64,000 nucleotides of DNA, from positions 16,006-80,005 of the forward strand of contig NZ_BILV01000022.1 of assembly GCF_004000745.1 (NCBI RefSeq), given 5' to 3'. This document shows, in pieces, positions 42,248-51,229 of this stretch (positions are counted from its first letter, which is position 1; each line of letters begins with the position of its first letter). The notes beneath the pieces are model-generated. The model had not been told where the DNA came from. It was given only the letters and a program-made list of their open reading frames with translations, and made no database searches. Made by a program: the position numbers and the translations under genes. Origin of the DNA: Paenibacillus barengoltzii NBRC 101215 (GTDB lineage Bacteria > Bacillota > Bacilli > Paenibacillales > Paenibacillaceae).

Positions 42248-44176
42248 ATGGCACAGTACATGGGCGAGATCCGGGGAGAAATCCAACGGTTAACCGAGGA
42301 ACTGATCGAGCGGCAGGAGTTGGACGGAACGTGGCGCTTTTGCTTCGAAAACGGCATCTCGATTGACGCTTGCACAATCATTCTTTTTCGTACGTTAAAC
42401 AATGACAAAGAAGATTTGATCCGACAGCTGCACGATCGCATCCTTGCGGCCCAAGAACCAGAAGGCTGCTGGCGTTGGTACCATGACGACAAGGAAGGCC
42501 ACTTGTCCGCTACGGTTGAGGCTTATTACGCTTTGCTGTACTCCGGGTACAGCAAGCCGGAAGACGAACCGATTCAACGGGCGAAACGTTATATCCTGGA
42601 CCGGGGCGGCATTGGGCACGCCGGAAGCCTGCTCACCAAAGCCATTCTGGCCGCCACCGGACAGAGAGATTGGCCGACCTCCTTATCGCTCATCCCCATC
42701 GAAATCCTGCTATTGCCTGAATCGTTACCTCTGAACTTTTATGATTTCTCCGGATATTCGCGGGTGCATCTCGTACCGCTGCTGATCATGGCCGATCGGA
42801 ATTTTCGCGCCCGTTCAAAGCGAACGCCGGATTTAAGCGAGCTGTTTCTCGACGCGCGCAGCGAAGAGGAAGACCCGCTCACGCTTACTCCAGAAAGCCG
42901 GGAACCGCTGAAGCTCATCCAATCGGCCTTGGCGCATTTGGTAGGTACGCCGCAACGTATCCGCCATGCCGCCGTTAACCGGGCTGAGCAATATATGCTG
43001 GATCGAATTGAAAGCGATGGGACGCTGTACACGTACGCCAGCTGTACGGTGCTGATGGTGTTCGCTTTGCTGGCGCTGGGATACGAGCCGCAGCATCCGG
43101 TGATCCAGCGTGCGGTGGAAGGGTTATCTCAGATGAAGTTTGCGGTGGACCGCGGTGGCCAAGGGGGAACACGCTATGTCACGATCCAGAACTCTCCCTC
43201 TACCGTATGGGATACCGCGTTGATTTCCTATGCTTTGCAAAAAGCAGGGGTTTCACCTACTCATCCGGCCATCCAACGAGCCGCCGATTACCTGCGTGAG
43301 CGCCAGCATCACCGCCCTGGCGATTGGCAGATTCATAATCCGGGCATCGTCCCCGGAGGCTGGGGGTTCTCCGAGACGAATACGTTCGTCCCTGACGTCG
43401 ACGACACCACCGCCGCCCTCCGCGCCTTGTCCGCCTTTCATGCCGACGATTGTGAGGTATTAGAATCATGGAACCGCGGGCTTAACTGGGTTTGGTCGAT
43501 GCAAAATAACGACGGCGGCTGGCCAGCCTTCGAAAAGAACACCAACAAAGAGATGCTCACTTGGCTGGCGATTGAAGGAGCAAAGTCCGCAGCCATCGAT
43601 CCTTCTGAAGCGGATTTGACCGGAAGGACGCTAGAGTTTTTGGGCAACTTCGCCAAGCTGAGCGTTCGACAGGATTGGGTGGCCCGCGGAGCGGATTGGT
43701 TGCTGAGCCATCAGGAGGAAGACGGCTCTTGGTATGGCCGCTGGGGGATATGCTACATCTATGGAACCTGGGCGGCGCTCACCGGGCTGATGGCCGTGGG
43801 CATGCCCGCCGATCATCCGGGGATCGCGAAGGCGGCGGATTGGCTGAGGCGCATCCAAAACCCGGACGGCGGCTGGGGCGAATCATGCCGCAGCGATCAG
43901 TTGAGGCGGTACGTTTCGCTTCAGGCCAGCATACCGTCCCAAACCGCCTGGGCGCTTGATGCGTTGATCGCCGTCCATGATCAGCCAACGCCCGAGATCG
44001 AACGGGGCGTTGCCCGGCTGATCGCGATGTTGTATGAGGAGGATTGGCCCTCCACGTATCCAACGGGAGCCGGGTTACCGGGTTATTTTTACGTGCATTA
44101 TCACAGCTATCGATATATCTGGCCGCTCTTGGCCTTATCGCATTACGTCAACAAATATGGAGACGGTACGCATTAG
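42248..44176 (+). CDS. sqhC: class II terpenoid cyclase (squalene-hopene/sporulenol synthase type)
   Basis: Monotopic membrane cyclase, 642 residues, the usual length. The catalytic acid motif is DVDDT at 383-387 (DxDD). Several QW repeats: QEPEGCWRW, QNNDGGWPAF, QEEDGSWYGRWG, QNPDGGWGE. Late aromatic segment PGYFYVHYHSYRYIWPLLAL is family specific. In Bacillus the enzyme cyclises tetraprenyl-beta-curcumene to sporulenol; the presence of ytpB in this window makes that more likely than squalene-to-hopene, but the substrate is inferred. GGGAGGGAG precedes the ATG. Monocistronic. Confidence 0.92.
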   Translation: MAQYMGEIRGEIQRLTEELIERQELDGTWRFCFENGISIDACTIILFRTLNNDKEDLIRQLHDRILAAQEPEGCWRWYHDDKEGHLSATVEAYYALLYSGYSKPEDEPIQRAKRYILDRGGIGHAGSLLTKAILAATGQRDWPTSLSLIPIEILLLPESLPLNFYDFSGYSRVHLVPLLIMADRNFRARSKRTPDLSELFLDARSEEEDPLTLTPESREPLKLIQSALAHLVGTPQRIRHAAVNRAEQYMLDRIESDGTLYTYASCTVLMVFALLALGYEPQHPVIQRAVEGLSQMKFAVDRGGQGGTRYVTIQNSPSTVWDTALISYALQKAGVSPTHPAIQRAADYLRERQHHRPGDWQIHNPGIVPGGWGFSETNTFVPDVDDTTAALRALSAFHADDCEVLESWNRGLNWVWSMQNNDGGWPAFEKNTNKEMLTWLAIEGAKSAAIDPSEADLTGRTLEFLGNFAKLSVRQDWVARGADWLLSHQEEDGSWYGRWGICYIYGTWAALTGLMAVGMPADHPGIAKAADWLRRIQNPDGGWGESCRSDQLRRYVSLQASIPSQTAWALDALIAVHDQPTPEIERGVARLIAMLYEEDWPSTYPTGAGLPGYFYVHYHSYRYIWPLLALSHYVNKYGDGTH

Positions 44177-44282
44177 CTCATGGAACTGTCCCTTGAGTCG
44201 TTTTCAAGATTCCTTCTGCCAGGTATTAATGGCGTTAAGACGAAGAACAGCTACCAGTAACGCGCCTCACTCGTTGCAGACG

Positions 44283-44420
44283 ATGAAAAACTGCAAAAAT
44301 ACAGTTATTTTTTGCGATTTAACTCCAATCAACTGTTTCAAGCAAAAAAACCTGCACTTTTGCAGGTTTTTCCTCTACTTCGGCGACTTGGCCGAAAAAA
44401 ACTGCACTTTTGCAGTCTTT
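44283..44420. repeat. three small hairpins with a CTGCA core, including terminators
   Basis: AAAAACCTGCA / TGCAGGTTTTT (44346-44371, perfect stem, CTTT loop) is a good terminator on both strands. A second copy, ACTGCA-CTTT-TGCAGT then CTTTTG, lies at 44399-44419. A more diverged one, AACTGCA..ACAGTT, is at 44287-44310. The shared CTGCACTTTTGCAG sequence suggests one repeat family. The 300-base gap between the cyclase and DUF2905 genes holds no gene. Confidence 0.6.
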
Positions 44421-44483
44421 TGACGGCGGTAGGGGCAGACAGAGCGGCGAGCAGCCAGCCCTTGACCCGCGAGACCCCAGGCG

Positions 44484-44705
44484 TCACTTCATCAACCACC
44501 GAATCACAGCCATGATTAAAGAGAACACAACGCTGAGCACGATACACGTCACGATCGGGAAGTAGAACCGAAAATTGCCCCGTTCAACCGCAATATCCCC
44601 CGGAAGCCGCCCCAGTTGCACGAACCTTCCCAAGAACATCCACAGCAAACCAATCACGATAAGAACCGCACCGGTAACGATCAGTATTTTCGGAACGTTA
44701 CTCAT
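44484..44705 (-). CDS. DUF2905 small membrane protein
   Basis: Seventy-three residues with two membrane segments (about 7-27, LIVTGAVLIVIGLLWMFLG, and 46-70) and the conserved LGRLPGDIAVERGNFRFYFP loop that defines DUF2905. ATG with AAAAGGAG upstream. Role unknown. It converges on the cyclase gene across the hairpin cluster. Confidence 0.88.
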   Translation of the reverse strand: MSNVPKILIVTGAVLIVIGLLWMFLGRFVQLGRLPGDIAVERGNFRFYFPIVTCIVLSVVFSLIMAVIRWLMK

Positions 44706-44882
44706 GAACCCGTCTCCTTTTTATGTAAATGCTGTTTTGACCTCATCATACAAACCGTCGGCCGAAAAAGCAAACTCGAGGGCTCCTATAAGATTCCCCA
44801 AAACATACATATCAACCCGATCTCAAACATAGATATTCTGTAGAAGCAATAGTGCCTATACATAGGAAAGGCAGGGAACAAC

Positions 44883-45584
44883 ATGGCGGTTTCTTATATG
44901 GATTTCACATCACCCAACGCACAGTTCACGTACGACGTTAACCGGAACACAACCTTCCGCAAAGATCAACGGAACTTCATCAACATGCTTTCCATTCATC
45001 AGATAAACACGCTGGGGAATATGTCTTTTTTTGATACCTACCTCGACAAAGGCAACGTCGTCGAAATGCACATTCACCAAAACGCTTCAGAGCTAGTGTA
45101 TTGCCTTTCGGGTGAAGTGGTGGTCTCAATCATCAACCCATTCACCAAAGAATTGAAGCATTACCCCACCCGTCCCGGATGGGCGACCAGTATCCCGCAA
45201 GGGTGGTGGCATTACGACACGGCGACGATGGATGGGACGCGGTTTCTGGCGATTTTTGATCAACCGATTCCAGAATTTATTCTCGCCTCCGATATGCTGC
45301 GGCTGACTCCACCTGAAGCGTTCGCCCATACTTATTGTCTGGATGTAGAAAAAGTAAGAGCTGCGTTCGCCCCTCTAAATCAATCGGTAATCATCGGTCC
45401 TCCGTTGGGCTGTCATCAACCGAACCCGCAAGCTCAAGCGCAGCAAACTTCGACGCCACATACTTATCATCCGCCTTATAATCAGGGTTACGGGCTGCGG
45501 CCTTACCAACAGAGCGACGGCAATCCTCGCCGGCCGCAAGTCATCGGTAACGGCTGGGCGCATTTGTATCACGACGGACCCTGA
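44883..45584 (+). CDS. cupin-domain protein with Gln/Pro/His/Tyr-rich tail
   Basis: Single cupin barrel (about 40-150), 233 residues in all. Metal-binding motif 1 reads EMHIHQNASELVYCLSGEV, with two His and one Glu; motif 2 reads GWATSIPQGWWHYDTATMDGTRFLAIF, with the final His. The C-terminal 80 residues are low complexity (GPPLGCHQPNPQAQAQQ, then HPPYNQGYGLRPYQQSD), a composition common in spore-surface proteins, though this is inference. Oxalate-decarboxylase-like cupins exist in spore coats (OxdD-like), but no further assignment is safe. It has its own start signal (AAAGGCAGGGAA) and terminator. Confidence 0.82.
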   Translation: MAVSYMDFTSPNAQFTYDVNRNTTFRKDQRNFINMLSIHQINTLGNMSFFDTYLDKGNVVEMHIHQNASELVYCLSGEVVVSIINPFTKELKHYPTRPGWATSIPQGWWHYDTATMDGTRFLAIFDQPIPEFILASDMLRLTPPEAFAHTYCLDVEKVRAAFAPLNQSVIIGPPLGCHQPNPQAQAQQTSTPHTYHPPYNQGYGLRPYQQSDGNPRRPQVIGNGWAHLYHDGP

Positions 45585-45603
45585 ATCTACTTCGGTAAAT
45601 GGC

Positions 45604-45632
45604 AAGACCCCCAATCTGCGGTTGGGGGTCTT
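45604..45632. terminator. bidirectional terminator between cupin and fruK genes
   Basis: AAGACCCCCAA / TTGGGGGTCTT, seven-base loop. Confidence 0.85.
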
Positions 45633-45644
45633 CTGTTTGTTTCC

Positions 45645-46565
45645 TTATCCAATCTTCTCAATACTCACCTTCGCCCGCAGCTCCTCGATCAGTGAACGCT
45701 CGGCCAAATCGTCGGAGAAAGCGGTAGCGCTGCCCGAGGCTACGCCGGCCCGGAACGCCTCCATGAAGTCTCCCCCTAAGGCGAGCGTCCCCGTAAATCC
45801 GGCGATCATTGAATCGCCAGCACCAACGGAGTTGCGCACCTTGCCGGGCGGAACATTCGCATGGAAGACCTCGTTATCACCGATCAACAGTGCGCCTTCC
45901 GCAGCCATCGAAATCAATACGTGCTGCGCCCCTTCTTCTAGCAGCTTGCGGCCGTATGCGATCAACTGCTCCCGTGTCTCTATCACGACGCCAAACAGCT
46001 CAGCTAGCTCATGATGGTTTGGCTTCACAAGCAGCGGGTGGTAAGGCAGCGCCCGGCGCAGCGGTTCACCTGTGGTATCGATGACGAACTTTGCTCCTTG
46101 CTTTTGGCACATCTTGATCAGCTGCTCATAGTAGTCGGCAGGAAGCGAGGAAGGCAGGCTGCCCGCCAAAATAACCAGATCACCTTCCTTCAAAACGGAC
46201 AGCTTCTCCACCAAAGCATCGGCTTCTCCCGGTGCGATAACTGGGCCAGTACCGTTAATCTCCGTTTCAGCGCCATGCTTAAGCTTAATATTGATCCGGG
46301 TCTCCCCGCCGCGAATGCGTACAAAATCAGCAGGAATCCCTTCATTATGCAAAGCTTCTTCAATAAAATCCCCAGTGAAGCCGCCAAGGAACCCCATAGC
46401 TGTCGTGTCCGCCCCAAGCCGCTTGAGGATGCGCGAGACGTTAATCCCTTTCCCGCCGGGCAGCTTCAGGTCTCGGTTCATCCGATTGAGCCCGCCGAGC
46501 TGCAGGCGGTCAACCTCCACGATATAGTCAATGGAAGGATTTAAAGTAAGTGTGTAAATCATCAT
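45645..46565 (-). CDS. fruK: 1-phosphofructokinase
   Basis: Ribokinase-fold kinase that phosphorylates fructose 1-phosphate to the 1,6-bisphosphate, 306 residues. Landmarks: TLTLNPSIDYIVEVD, PGGKGINVSRILKRLG (PfkB signature 1), GSLPSSLPADYY, KPNHHELAELFG and VRNSVGAGDSMIAGF (signature 2 with the catalytic Asp). It follows fruR by three bases. The PTS fructose permease gene fruA, usually next, is absent: a terminator follows at once. Whether fruA lies elsewhere cannot be seen here. Confidence 0.93.
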   Translation of the reverse strand: MMIYTLTLNPSIDYIVEVDRLQLGGLNRMNRDLKLPGGKGINVSRILKRLGADTTAMGFLGGFTGDFIEEALHNEGIPADFVRIRGGETRINIKLKHGAETEINGTGPVIAPGEADALVEKLSVLKEGDLVILAGSLPSSLPADYYEQLIKMCQKQGAKFVIDTTGEPLRRALPYHPLLVKPNHHELAELFGVVIETREQLIAYGRKLLEEGAQHVLISMAAEGALLIGDNEVFHANVPPGKVRNSVGAGDSMIAGFTGTLALGGDFMEAFRAGVASGSATAFSDDLAERSLIEELRAKVSIEKIG

Positions 46566-46568
46566 GGA

Positions 46569-47321
46569 TTATCCTCCAATTAGGTTTGTCATTTCCGAGA
46601 TGGGCTTACGCCAGTGTTCCGGAACCTGCTCTGTAATGAGGGCCGCCCGCTCCAGCTCGAACATCTTGGCAAAAGCAACATTCCCGATTTTGCTGGAATC
46701 GGCAAGTACATAGGTGAGCGAGGACTGCTCATTCGCACGGCGTTTTAATGCGGCTTCCTCTGGATCCGGCGTCGTATACCCCGCCTCGGGATGAACCCCA
46801 TTCGCCCCAAGGAAACACCGGTCAAACCGAAAATGCGTTAACTGCTCCAGCGCTAGGTTGCCGACCAGGGCTTTCGTGCGTTTTTTGCCCAGACCTCCAA
46901 GCAGGTACACTGGAATGTCTGCCTCAAGCAGCGCCTCCACTTGCGGTAAGCCGTTCGTCACGACGGTGATCGATTTCCCGCGCAGATAAGGGATCATGGC
47001 CAAGGTCGTCGTACCCGCGTCCAGATAGATCGCCTCCCCGCTGCGAACCAAGCCCGACGCAACTTCAGCAATTTGCTGTTTTTGCGGGAGATGGACGGCA
47101 GACTTCTCCGCCATCCCGGGCTCCAAACCTCCGGGCATCATCGGGAGCGTCGCGCCGCCATGTACCCGGCGAAGCAGTCCCTGTTCTTCCAAATCCGCCA
47201 AATCGCGCCTTACGGTGGATTCGGACGCTTCAAGCATGACGCATAGCTCCTGAAGCTTAAGCGTACCTGCCTCCTGCAACCGTCGCATAATCCGGCGATG
47301 CCTTTCTTCCGTTAACATCAT
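46569..47321 (-). CDS. fruR: DeoR family regulator of fructose utilisation
   Basis: DeoR-type repressor, 250 residues: N-terminal winged HTH (TEERHRRIMRRLQEAGTLKLQELCVMLEASESTVRRDLADLEEQG, about 4-48), then the DeoR C-terminal sensor with YLDAGTTTLAMIPYL, TNGLPQVEALLEA and the VLADSSKIGNVAFAKM sugar-phosphate-binding loop. First gene of a fruR-fruK pair; fructose 1-phosphate is the likely effector by family. It probably represses its own promoter through three TGATT repeats upstream. Confidence 0.92.
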   Translation of the reverse strand: MMLTEERHRRIMRRLQEAGTLKLQELCVMLEASESTVRRDLADLEEQGLLRRVHGGATLPMMPGGLEPGMAEKSAVHLPQKQQIAEVASGLVRSGEAIYLDAGTTTLAMIPYLRGKSITVVTNGLPQVEALLEADIPVYLLGGLGKKRTKALVGNLALEQLTHFRFDRCFLGANGVHPEAGYTTPDPEEAALKRRANEQSSLTYVLADSSKIGNVAFAKMFELERAALITEQVPEHWRKPISEMTNLIGG

Positions 47322-47363
47322 TCCCCTCCCAACTCCACCATCGGTTCATATCCTCAGCATAAA

Positions 47364-47405
47364 ACAATCATATTCTATCATAATCATTCAATTTCAATCA
47401 AATCC
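47364..47405 (-). promoter_or_regulatory. candidate FruR operator repeats upstream of fruR
   Basis: Leftward, three TGATT-containing direct repeats (TGATTGAAAT, TGATTATGAT, TGATTGTTTT) about 14 and 16 bases apart, in an AT-rich stretch 40-85 bases before fruR. Confidence 0.45.
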
Positions 47406-47483
47406 TTTCATTCACCATCACAGGACTTGAACGCTGTTTTCGTCCTCCAACGCTGTTCAAACCCCGATAACTAATATTCGGCG

Positions 47484-47518
47484 AAAAAAATCCCCCGGCA
47501 ATAAAGCCGAGGGATTTG
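47484..47518 (-). terminator. terminator of the LPMO gene
   Basis: Leftward AAATCCCTCGGC / GCCGGGGGATTT with a TTTATT loop and T7 tail. Confidence 0.88.
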
Positions 47519-47527
47519 AGTCTCAGA

Positions 47528-48877
47528 TTATTTCAGCAGCCACAAAGCCGGCACGTTCGGCGGCTCCCAGCCGACCAGGGAAGTATGAGCCTGACGGCAT
47601 TCGTAGATCTCCCCGTTGTAGCTGACCAACTCCCCAACCGCATACGCGGTATTTGGGGCCCAAGGTTGCGCAGCAGGAGCCGACGCTGTCGTCACTTGCA
47701 CCGTGTTGCTGGCTGCAGATTCATTGCCGGCCGCGTCAATTGCACGAACGGTGAACGTATAGGAAGTTGCTGCGCTGAGTCCGGTTACCGTAAAGCTGGT
47801 CTCCGTCCCAGACACGGTTACAGATAAGGTGGATCCGCGATAAATTCGGTAGCCTGTGACCCCCACGTTATCAGTCGATGGGCTCCACATTAACGTCACA
47901 CTGGAGGACGTGGGTGTCCCCATAACATGCAGGTTACCGGGAGCCGAAGGGGCCTGGGTATCGTTCACGGCCGGGCTTGTCGTCACGGTCACCGGGTTGC
48001 TCGGCGAAGAGCTGTTGCCCGCTCCATCCACCGCCCTGACGGTAAACGTATAGGACGTGTTCGCATTCAGCCCAGTCACAGTATGGCTCAGCGTGGATCC
48101 CGACACCGTACCTACCAAGTTGCTGCCATTATAAACCCGGTAGCCGGTGACGCCAACGTTATCACTGGAGGCGTTCCAGCTAAGCGTAACCGAGTTCGAG
48201 GTAACGGCCGTTGCCGCCAGCCCGGTTGGTGCCGTCGGAGCGGTCGTGTCTCCTGAGTTGCCGCCGCCAAAATCGACGTCAATCACGTTGTAGAAGGCGT
48301 TCGCCGTATCTGCGATCTCCCAGACAGCCAGGATCACATGGTACCCTGTCCGCTCCGGGACGTTGCACGTATGCGAGTACGTAAACGGAGGCTGCACCCC
48401 GCCATAGTTCACCGTGCAGAACGGTGTCAGATCAAAGGAATTGCGCGTTAATGGGGCATTAGGGTCCCAGCCCGGTTTCGTGATGTAATATTTCCAGTTT
48501 GCCGTGGCATGGGGGGCGGTAAATTTCCAGGTGAAGGTGTTCGTTCCGGCCGAAATGTTCACTTTGGTCCATCGGTTGGCCGATTGCTCATCCAGCTTAG
48601 GGAAGGCTCCATTAGCACTCGCGATCTTCCCATCTGCTGGTCCGGCATTCGGGAATCCCTTGGGCGCTTCCAAGCTCTGAGGCTCGTATACGATCGCACC
48701 GCAGTCCGTATTCTGGCCGTTTTTGCACAAGATCGCCCGGCTTGCCGGCCCGTCCACCCAGCCGTGAGCCGAAGCTTGTTCCGATAACAGGATCATTCCG
48801 ATTCCAGCAATCACCATGACCAACAAAGAAGTAAGCGCCTTCAAAACTAACGATTGTGCTAGCCGTGTTGAAGTCAT
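47528..48877 (-). CDS. secreted lytic polysaccharide monooxygenase (AA10) with FnIII and chitin-binding domains
   Basis: Copper enzyme that oxidatively cleaves crystalline chitin or cellulose, 449 residues. A signal peptide (residues 1-37) ends SEQASA, exposing His38 as the mature N-terminus (HGWVDGP), one half of the copper histidine brace; the second is in [13 protein letters not shown], and the axial Phe lies in the NVIDVDF segment. The AA10 domain covers about 38-215, followed by two fibronectin-III domains (about 219-305 and 312-398) and a CBM5/12 module at the C-terminus ([28 protein letters not shown]). This layout is typical of chitin-active LPMOs. Start ATG at 48877 with AAAGGAGG upstream; a longer frame to 48934 lacks one. 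The FnIII domains use TAPTAPTGL and [10 protein letters not shown] linkers. Confidence 0.93.
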   Translation of the reverse strand: MTSTRLAQSLVLKALTSLLVMVIAGIGMILLSEQASAHGWVDGPASRAILCKNGQNTDCGAIVYEPQSLEAPKGFPNAGPADGKIASANGAFPKLDEQSANRWTKVNISAGTNTFTWKFTAPHATANWKYYITKPGWDPNAPLTRNSFDLTPFCTVNYGGVQPPFTYSHTCNVPERTGYHVILAVWEIADTANAFYNVIDVDFGGGNSGDTTAPTAPTGLAATAVTSNSVTLSWNASSDNVGVTGYRVYNGSNLVGTVSGSTLSHTVTGLNANTSYTFTVRAVDGAGNSSSPSNPVTVTTSPAVNDTQAPSAPGNLHVMGTPTSSSVTLMWSPSTDNVGVTGYRIYRGSTLSVTVSGTETSFTVTGLSAATSYTFTVRAIDAAGNESAASNTVQVTTASAPAAQPWAPNTAYAVGELVSYNGEIYECRQAHTSLVGWEPPNVPALWLLK

Positions 48878-49111
48878 GCTTGTCCCTCCTTTGAAATTGG
48901 AAATGTGCCTTATGTCTGATCCTTGGCTGTGCATTTCAAATTCTCACTTTTACAACCTTCTGCAGGAACCCTAAACGCCCCCCCTTTCTGAAGGAAGTCT
49001 ATATAAACTCCCAAAGGAGCTTATACCATAACTGCGTATCACATAAGATCATGAAGGGAATTAAATAAATAGAAGAGGATGCTAATACTGGGGAAAATTA
49101 CTGATGTCTAA

Positions 49112-49141
49112 ATTATACACGATTCGATGCATTTTTGTGAA
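49112..49141 (-). promoter_or_regulatory. sigma-A promoter of the LPMO gene
   Basis: Leftward TTCACA (49136-49141), 18-base spacer, TATAAT (49112-49117). A 5' leader of about 230 bases follows and contains no gene. Confidence 0.6.
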
Positions 49142-49194
49142 GAATTATTTATTTTTTTGTAAAATATAGTACATCCTTGGTAAATTGCCGCGTT

Positions 49195-49219
49195 AAAAAA
49201 CCCGCCATTACAGCAGGTT
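49195..49219 (-). terminator. terminator of the O-methyltransferase gene
   Basis: Leftward AACCTGC / GCGGGTT with a seven-base loop and TTTTTT tail. Confidence 0.75.
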
Positions 49220-49254
49220 CTTGTCTTACCCTATAGTTCTTTTTGTCGGAAGCC

Positions 49255-49884
49255 TTACTTCACCATCGCCAGCGCCAACCCGTCATATGCCGGCAGCAAT
49301 GTGCTGATCAGACGCTCATCCGTGGCGATCATCTCGTTGAATCTGCGCATCGCTTGTACCGACGGTCCATTTTTGTCGGGATTTAACGTCCGGCCGCGCA
49401 GCAGAATATTATCCCCGGCAATCAGCGCTCCCGGTTTCGCCAACTTGATCGCATATTCGAGATAGTTCGGGTAGTTTTCCTTATCCGCATCGATCAAAAA
49501 GAAATCAAACTGCTCCCCCCGTTGCTCCAGGATATGCAAGCTGTCCAGCGCGGGGCCTACCATGTATTCCACCATCTCCCCGTATCCGGCTTCATGCAAA
49601 TTGGTTCGTGCCAGTTCGGCGTTCTCTTCCTTCAACTCCAAGGACACGAGCCGCCCGTCCGCAGGCAATCCCCGCGCCATGCAGATGCCGCTGTATCCGC
49701 CCAGCGCGCCGATTTCCAACACGGATTTGGCTCCGGCCAGCTTGACGAGCAGCGTTAACAGCCGCCCATATCCCGGCGCAATCGACACATCCCGCATCCC
49801 CTGGTTGGCGATGGATTGGGTTACCCGTTCCAGCACTTCATCCTTGGCGTATAATTCATCACCGTATTCCTCCGGCGTCAGCAT
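49255..49884 (-). CDS. O-methyltransferase (caffeoyl-CoA O-methyltransferase-like)
   Basis: SAM-dependent class I methyltransferase of the Methyltransf_3 group, 209 residues. Landmarks: VLEIGALGGYSGICMARGL (motif I, about 55-73), LVSLELKEENAELARTNL, FFLIDADKENYPNYLEYAIKLAKPGALIAGDNILLRG (catalytic and metal-binding Asp residues) and a terminal YDGLALAMVK. Divalent-metal-dependent. The acceptor is unknown. Related enzymes in Bacilli (TrmR) modify tRNA wobble mcmo5U; this one could be such a tRNA enzyme, but motifs do not distinguish them safely. Diverges from the RNA methyltransferase gene. Confidence 0.88.
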   Translation of the reverse strand: MLTPEEYGDELYAKDEVLERVTQSIANQGMRDVSIAPGYGRLLTLLVKLAGAKSVLEIGALGGYSGICMARGLPADGRLVSLELKEENAELARTNLHEAGYGEMVEYMVGPALDSLHILEQRGEQFDFFLIDADKENYPNYLEYAIKLAKPGALIAGDNILLRGRTLNPDKNGPSVQAMRRFNEMIATDERLISTLLPAYDGLALAMVK

Positions 49885-50023
49885 CGAATAATCTTCCTTT
49901 CATCCGTTCATTCCTTTTACTTAAGAACCGTTTGTAACTTGTTAGACATTGGCCTATACTGAATTGTATGGTTTTTCCGCTATTCTCACAAGTCTATGCG
50001 AAGCTGGAGTGATTGACGTAAAT

Positions 50024-51169
50024 ATGGCTGGACCTTTGCAACTGATCGCCACCGCCCCGATGGGCCTGGAGGCCGTGGTGGCGCGTGAACTCAAAGAATT
50101 AGGTTATGAAGATACGGCGGTGGAGAACGGCAGGGTGAATTTCACCGGAGATCTCATCGATATTTGCCGCTGTAATTTGTGGCTAAGAACCTCGGATCGC
50201 GTCCTCATCAAAATGGGCGAGTTTACGGCCGTCACCTTTGACGAGCTGTTTGAAGGCACCAAGGCGCTGCCTTGGCAAGATTTTATCCCGGTAAACGGAG
50301 AGTTTCCGGTGGAAGGACGCTCGCACAAATCGCAGCTCAGCAGTGTGCCGGCGTGTCAGGGGATCGTGAAAAAAGCGATTGTCGAAAAGCTGAAGCAATC
50401 CTATCACACCGAGTGGTTCGAAGAAACCGGACCGCGTTACGTGATTGAAGTAAATCTGCTTAACGACAAAGCGCTGCTGACACTGGACACGACCGGTCCA
50501 GCACTGCATAAGCGCGGCTACCGCAAGCACGCGACCGAAGCACCGCTCAAGGAGACGATGGCCGCGGCGATGATTCTGCTCAGCCGCTGGAATCAAAACC
50601 CGGTGCGCCCGTTCTACGACCCGTGCTGCGGTTCGGGAACGTTGCCGATCGAGGCAGCGATGATCGGCTGGAACATAGCGCCGGGCTTGCGGCGCACGTT
50701 TAACGCCGAGCGATGGCCGGTTGTGCCGCCAGAGCTGTGGCAGCAAGCGCGCGACGAGGCGATTGACGCGGTACGGGACGATGTACCGCTGAACATTGCC
50801 GGCAGCGACATTGACCCGGCCGCGATCGAAATCGCTAAAGCCGCGGCCAAAAGCGCCGGGCTGGCGAACGAAATCCGGTTCGCCTGCATGCCTGCCGCCA
50901 AAGTCCAGCCGCAGGGCGATTACGGCGTGATGATCACCAACCCGCCATACGGTGAGCGGATTGGGGAAGAGAAGGAAGTGCGCAAGCTGATCGCCCAGCT
51001 CGGGAGAGTGATGGCCGGACTGCCGACGTGGTCTTTTTTCGCACTGACACCAACCAAGCAGTTCGAGCACGAGTTCCAGCGCAAAGCGGACAAGCGCCGC
51101 AAGCTGTTCAACGGGCGTATCGAATGCCAATATTTGCAGTATCTCGGGCCCCTTCCTCCGCGCCATTAG
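50024..51169 (+). CDS. ypsC: THUMP-domain class I RNA methyltransferase (YpsC/RlmL N-half type)
   Basis: Predicted 23S rRNA guanine-N2 methyltransferase, 381 residues. N-terminal THUMP region (about 15-160) then a Rossmann methyltransferase domain with FYDPCCGSGTLPIEAAMIG (motif I) and the catalytic ITNPPYGERIGEE (N-x-P-P-Y). The ATG at 50024 matches the family N-terminus; the frame runs 25 codons further upstream without a good start. In E. coli the equivalent N-half of RlmKL makes m2G2445. Single gene, with the LTA-synthase-like gene 60 bases downstream. Confidence 0.92.
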   Translation: MAGPLQLIATAPMGLEAVVARELKELGYEDTAVENGRVNFTGDLIDICRCNLWLRTSDRVLIKMGEFTAVTFDELFEGTKALPWQDFIPVNGEFPVEGRSHKSQLSSVPACQGIVKKAIVEKLKQSYHTEWFEETGPRYVIEVNLLNDKALLTLDTTGPALHKRGYRKHATEAPLKETMAAAMILLSRWNQNPVRPFYDPCCGSGTLPIEAAMIGWNIAPGLRRTFNAERWPVVPPELWQQARDEAIDAVRDDVPLNIAGSDIDPAAIEIAKAAAKSAGLANEIRFACMPAAKVQPQGDYGVMITNPPYGERIGEEKEVRKLIAQLGRVMAGLPTWSFFALTPTKQFEHEFQRKADKRRKLFNGRIECQYLQYLGPLPPRH

Positions 51170-51229
51170 GTGCAGAGGGAGGGTCTCTCCCTTTTACACC
51201 TTAGCAAGGAAAGGAGCGAATAGGTCGTC

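Noticed and set aside
50183..51166. A 327-codon open frame on the - strand
   Set aside because: Antisense to the THUMP methyltransferase gene, which contains a complete catalytic NPPYG motif.
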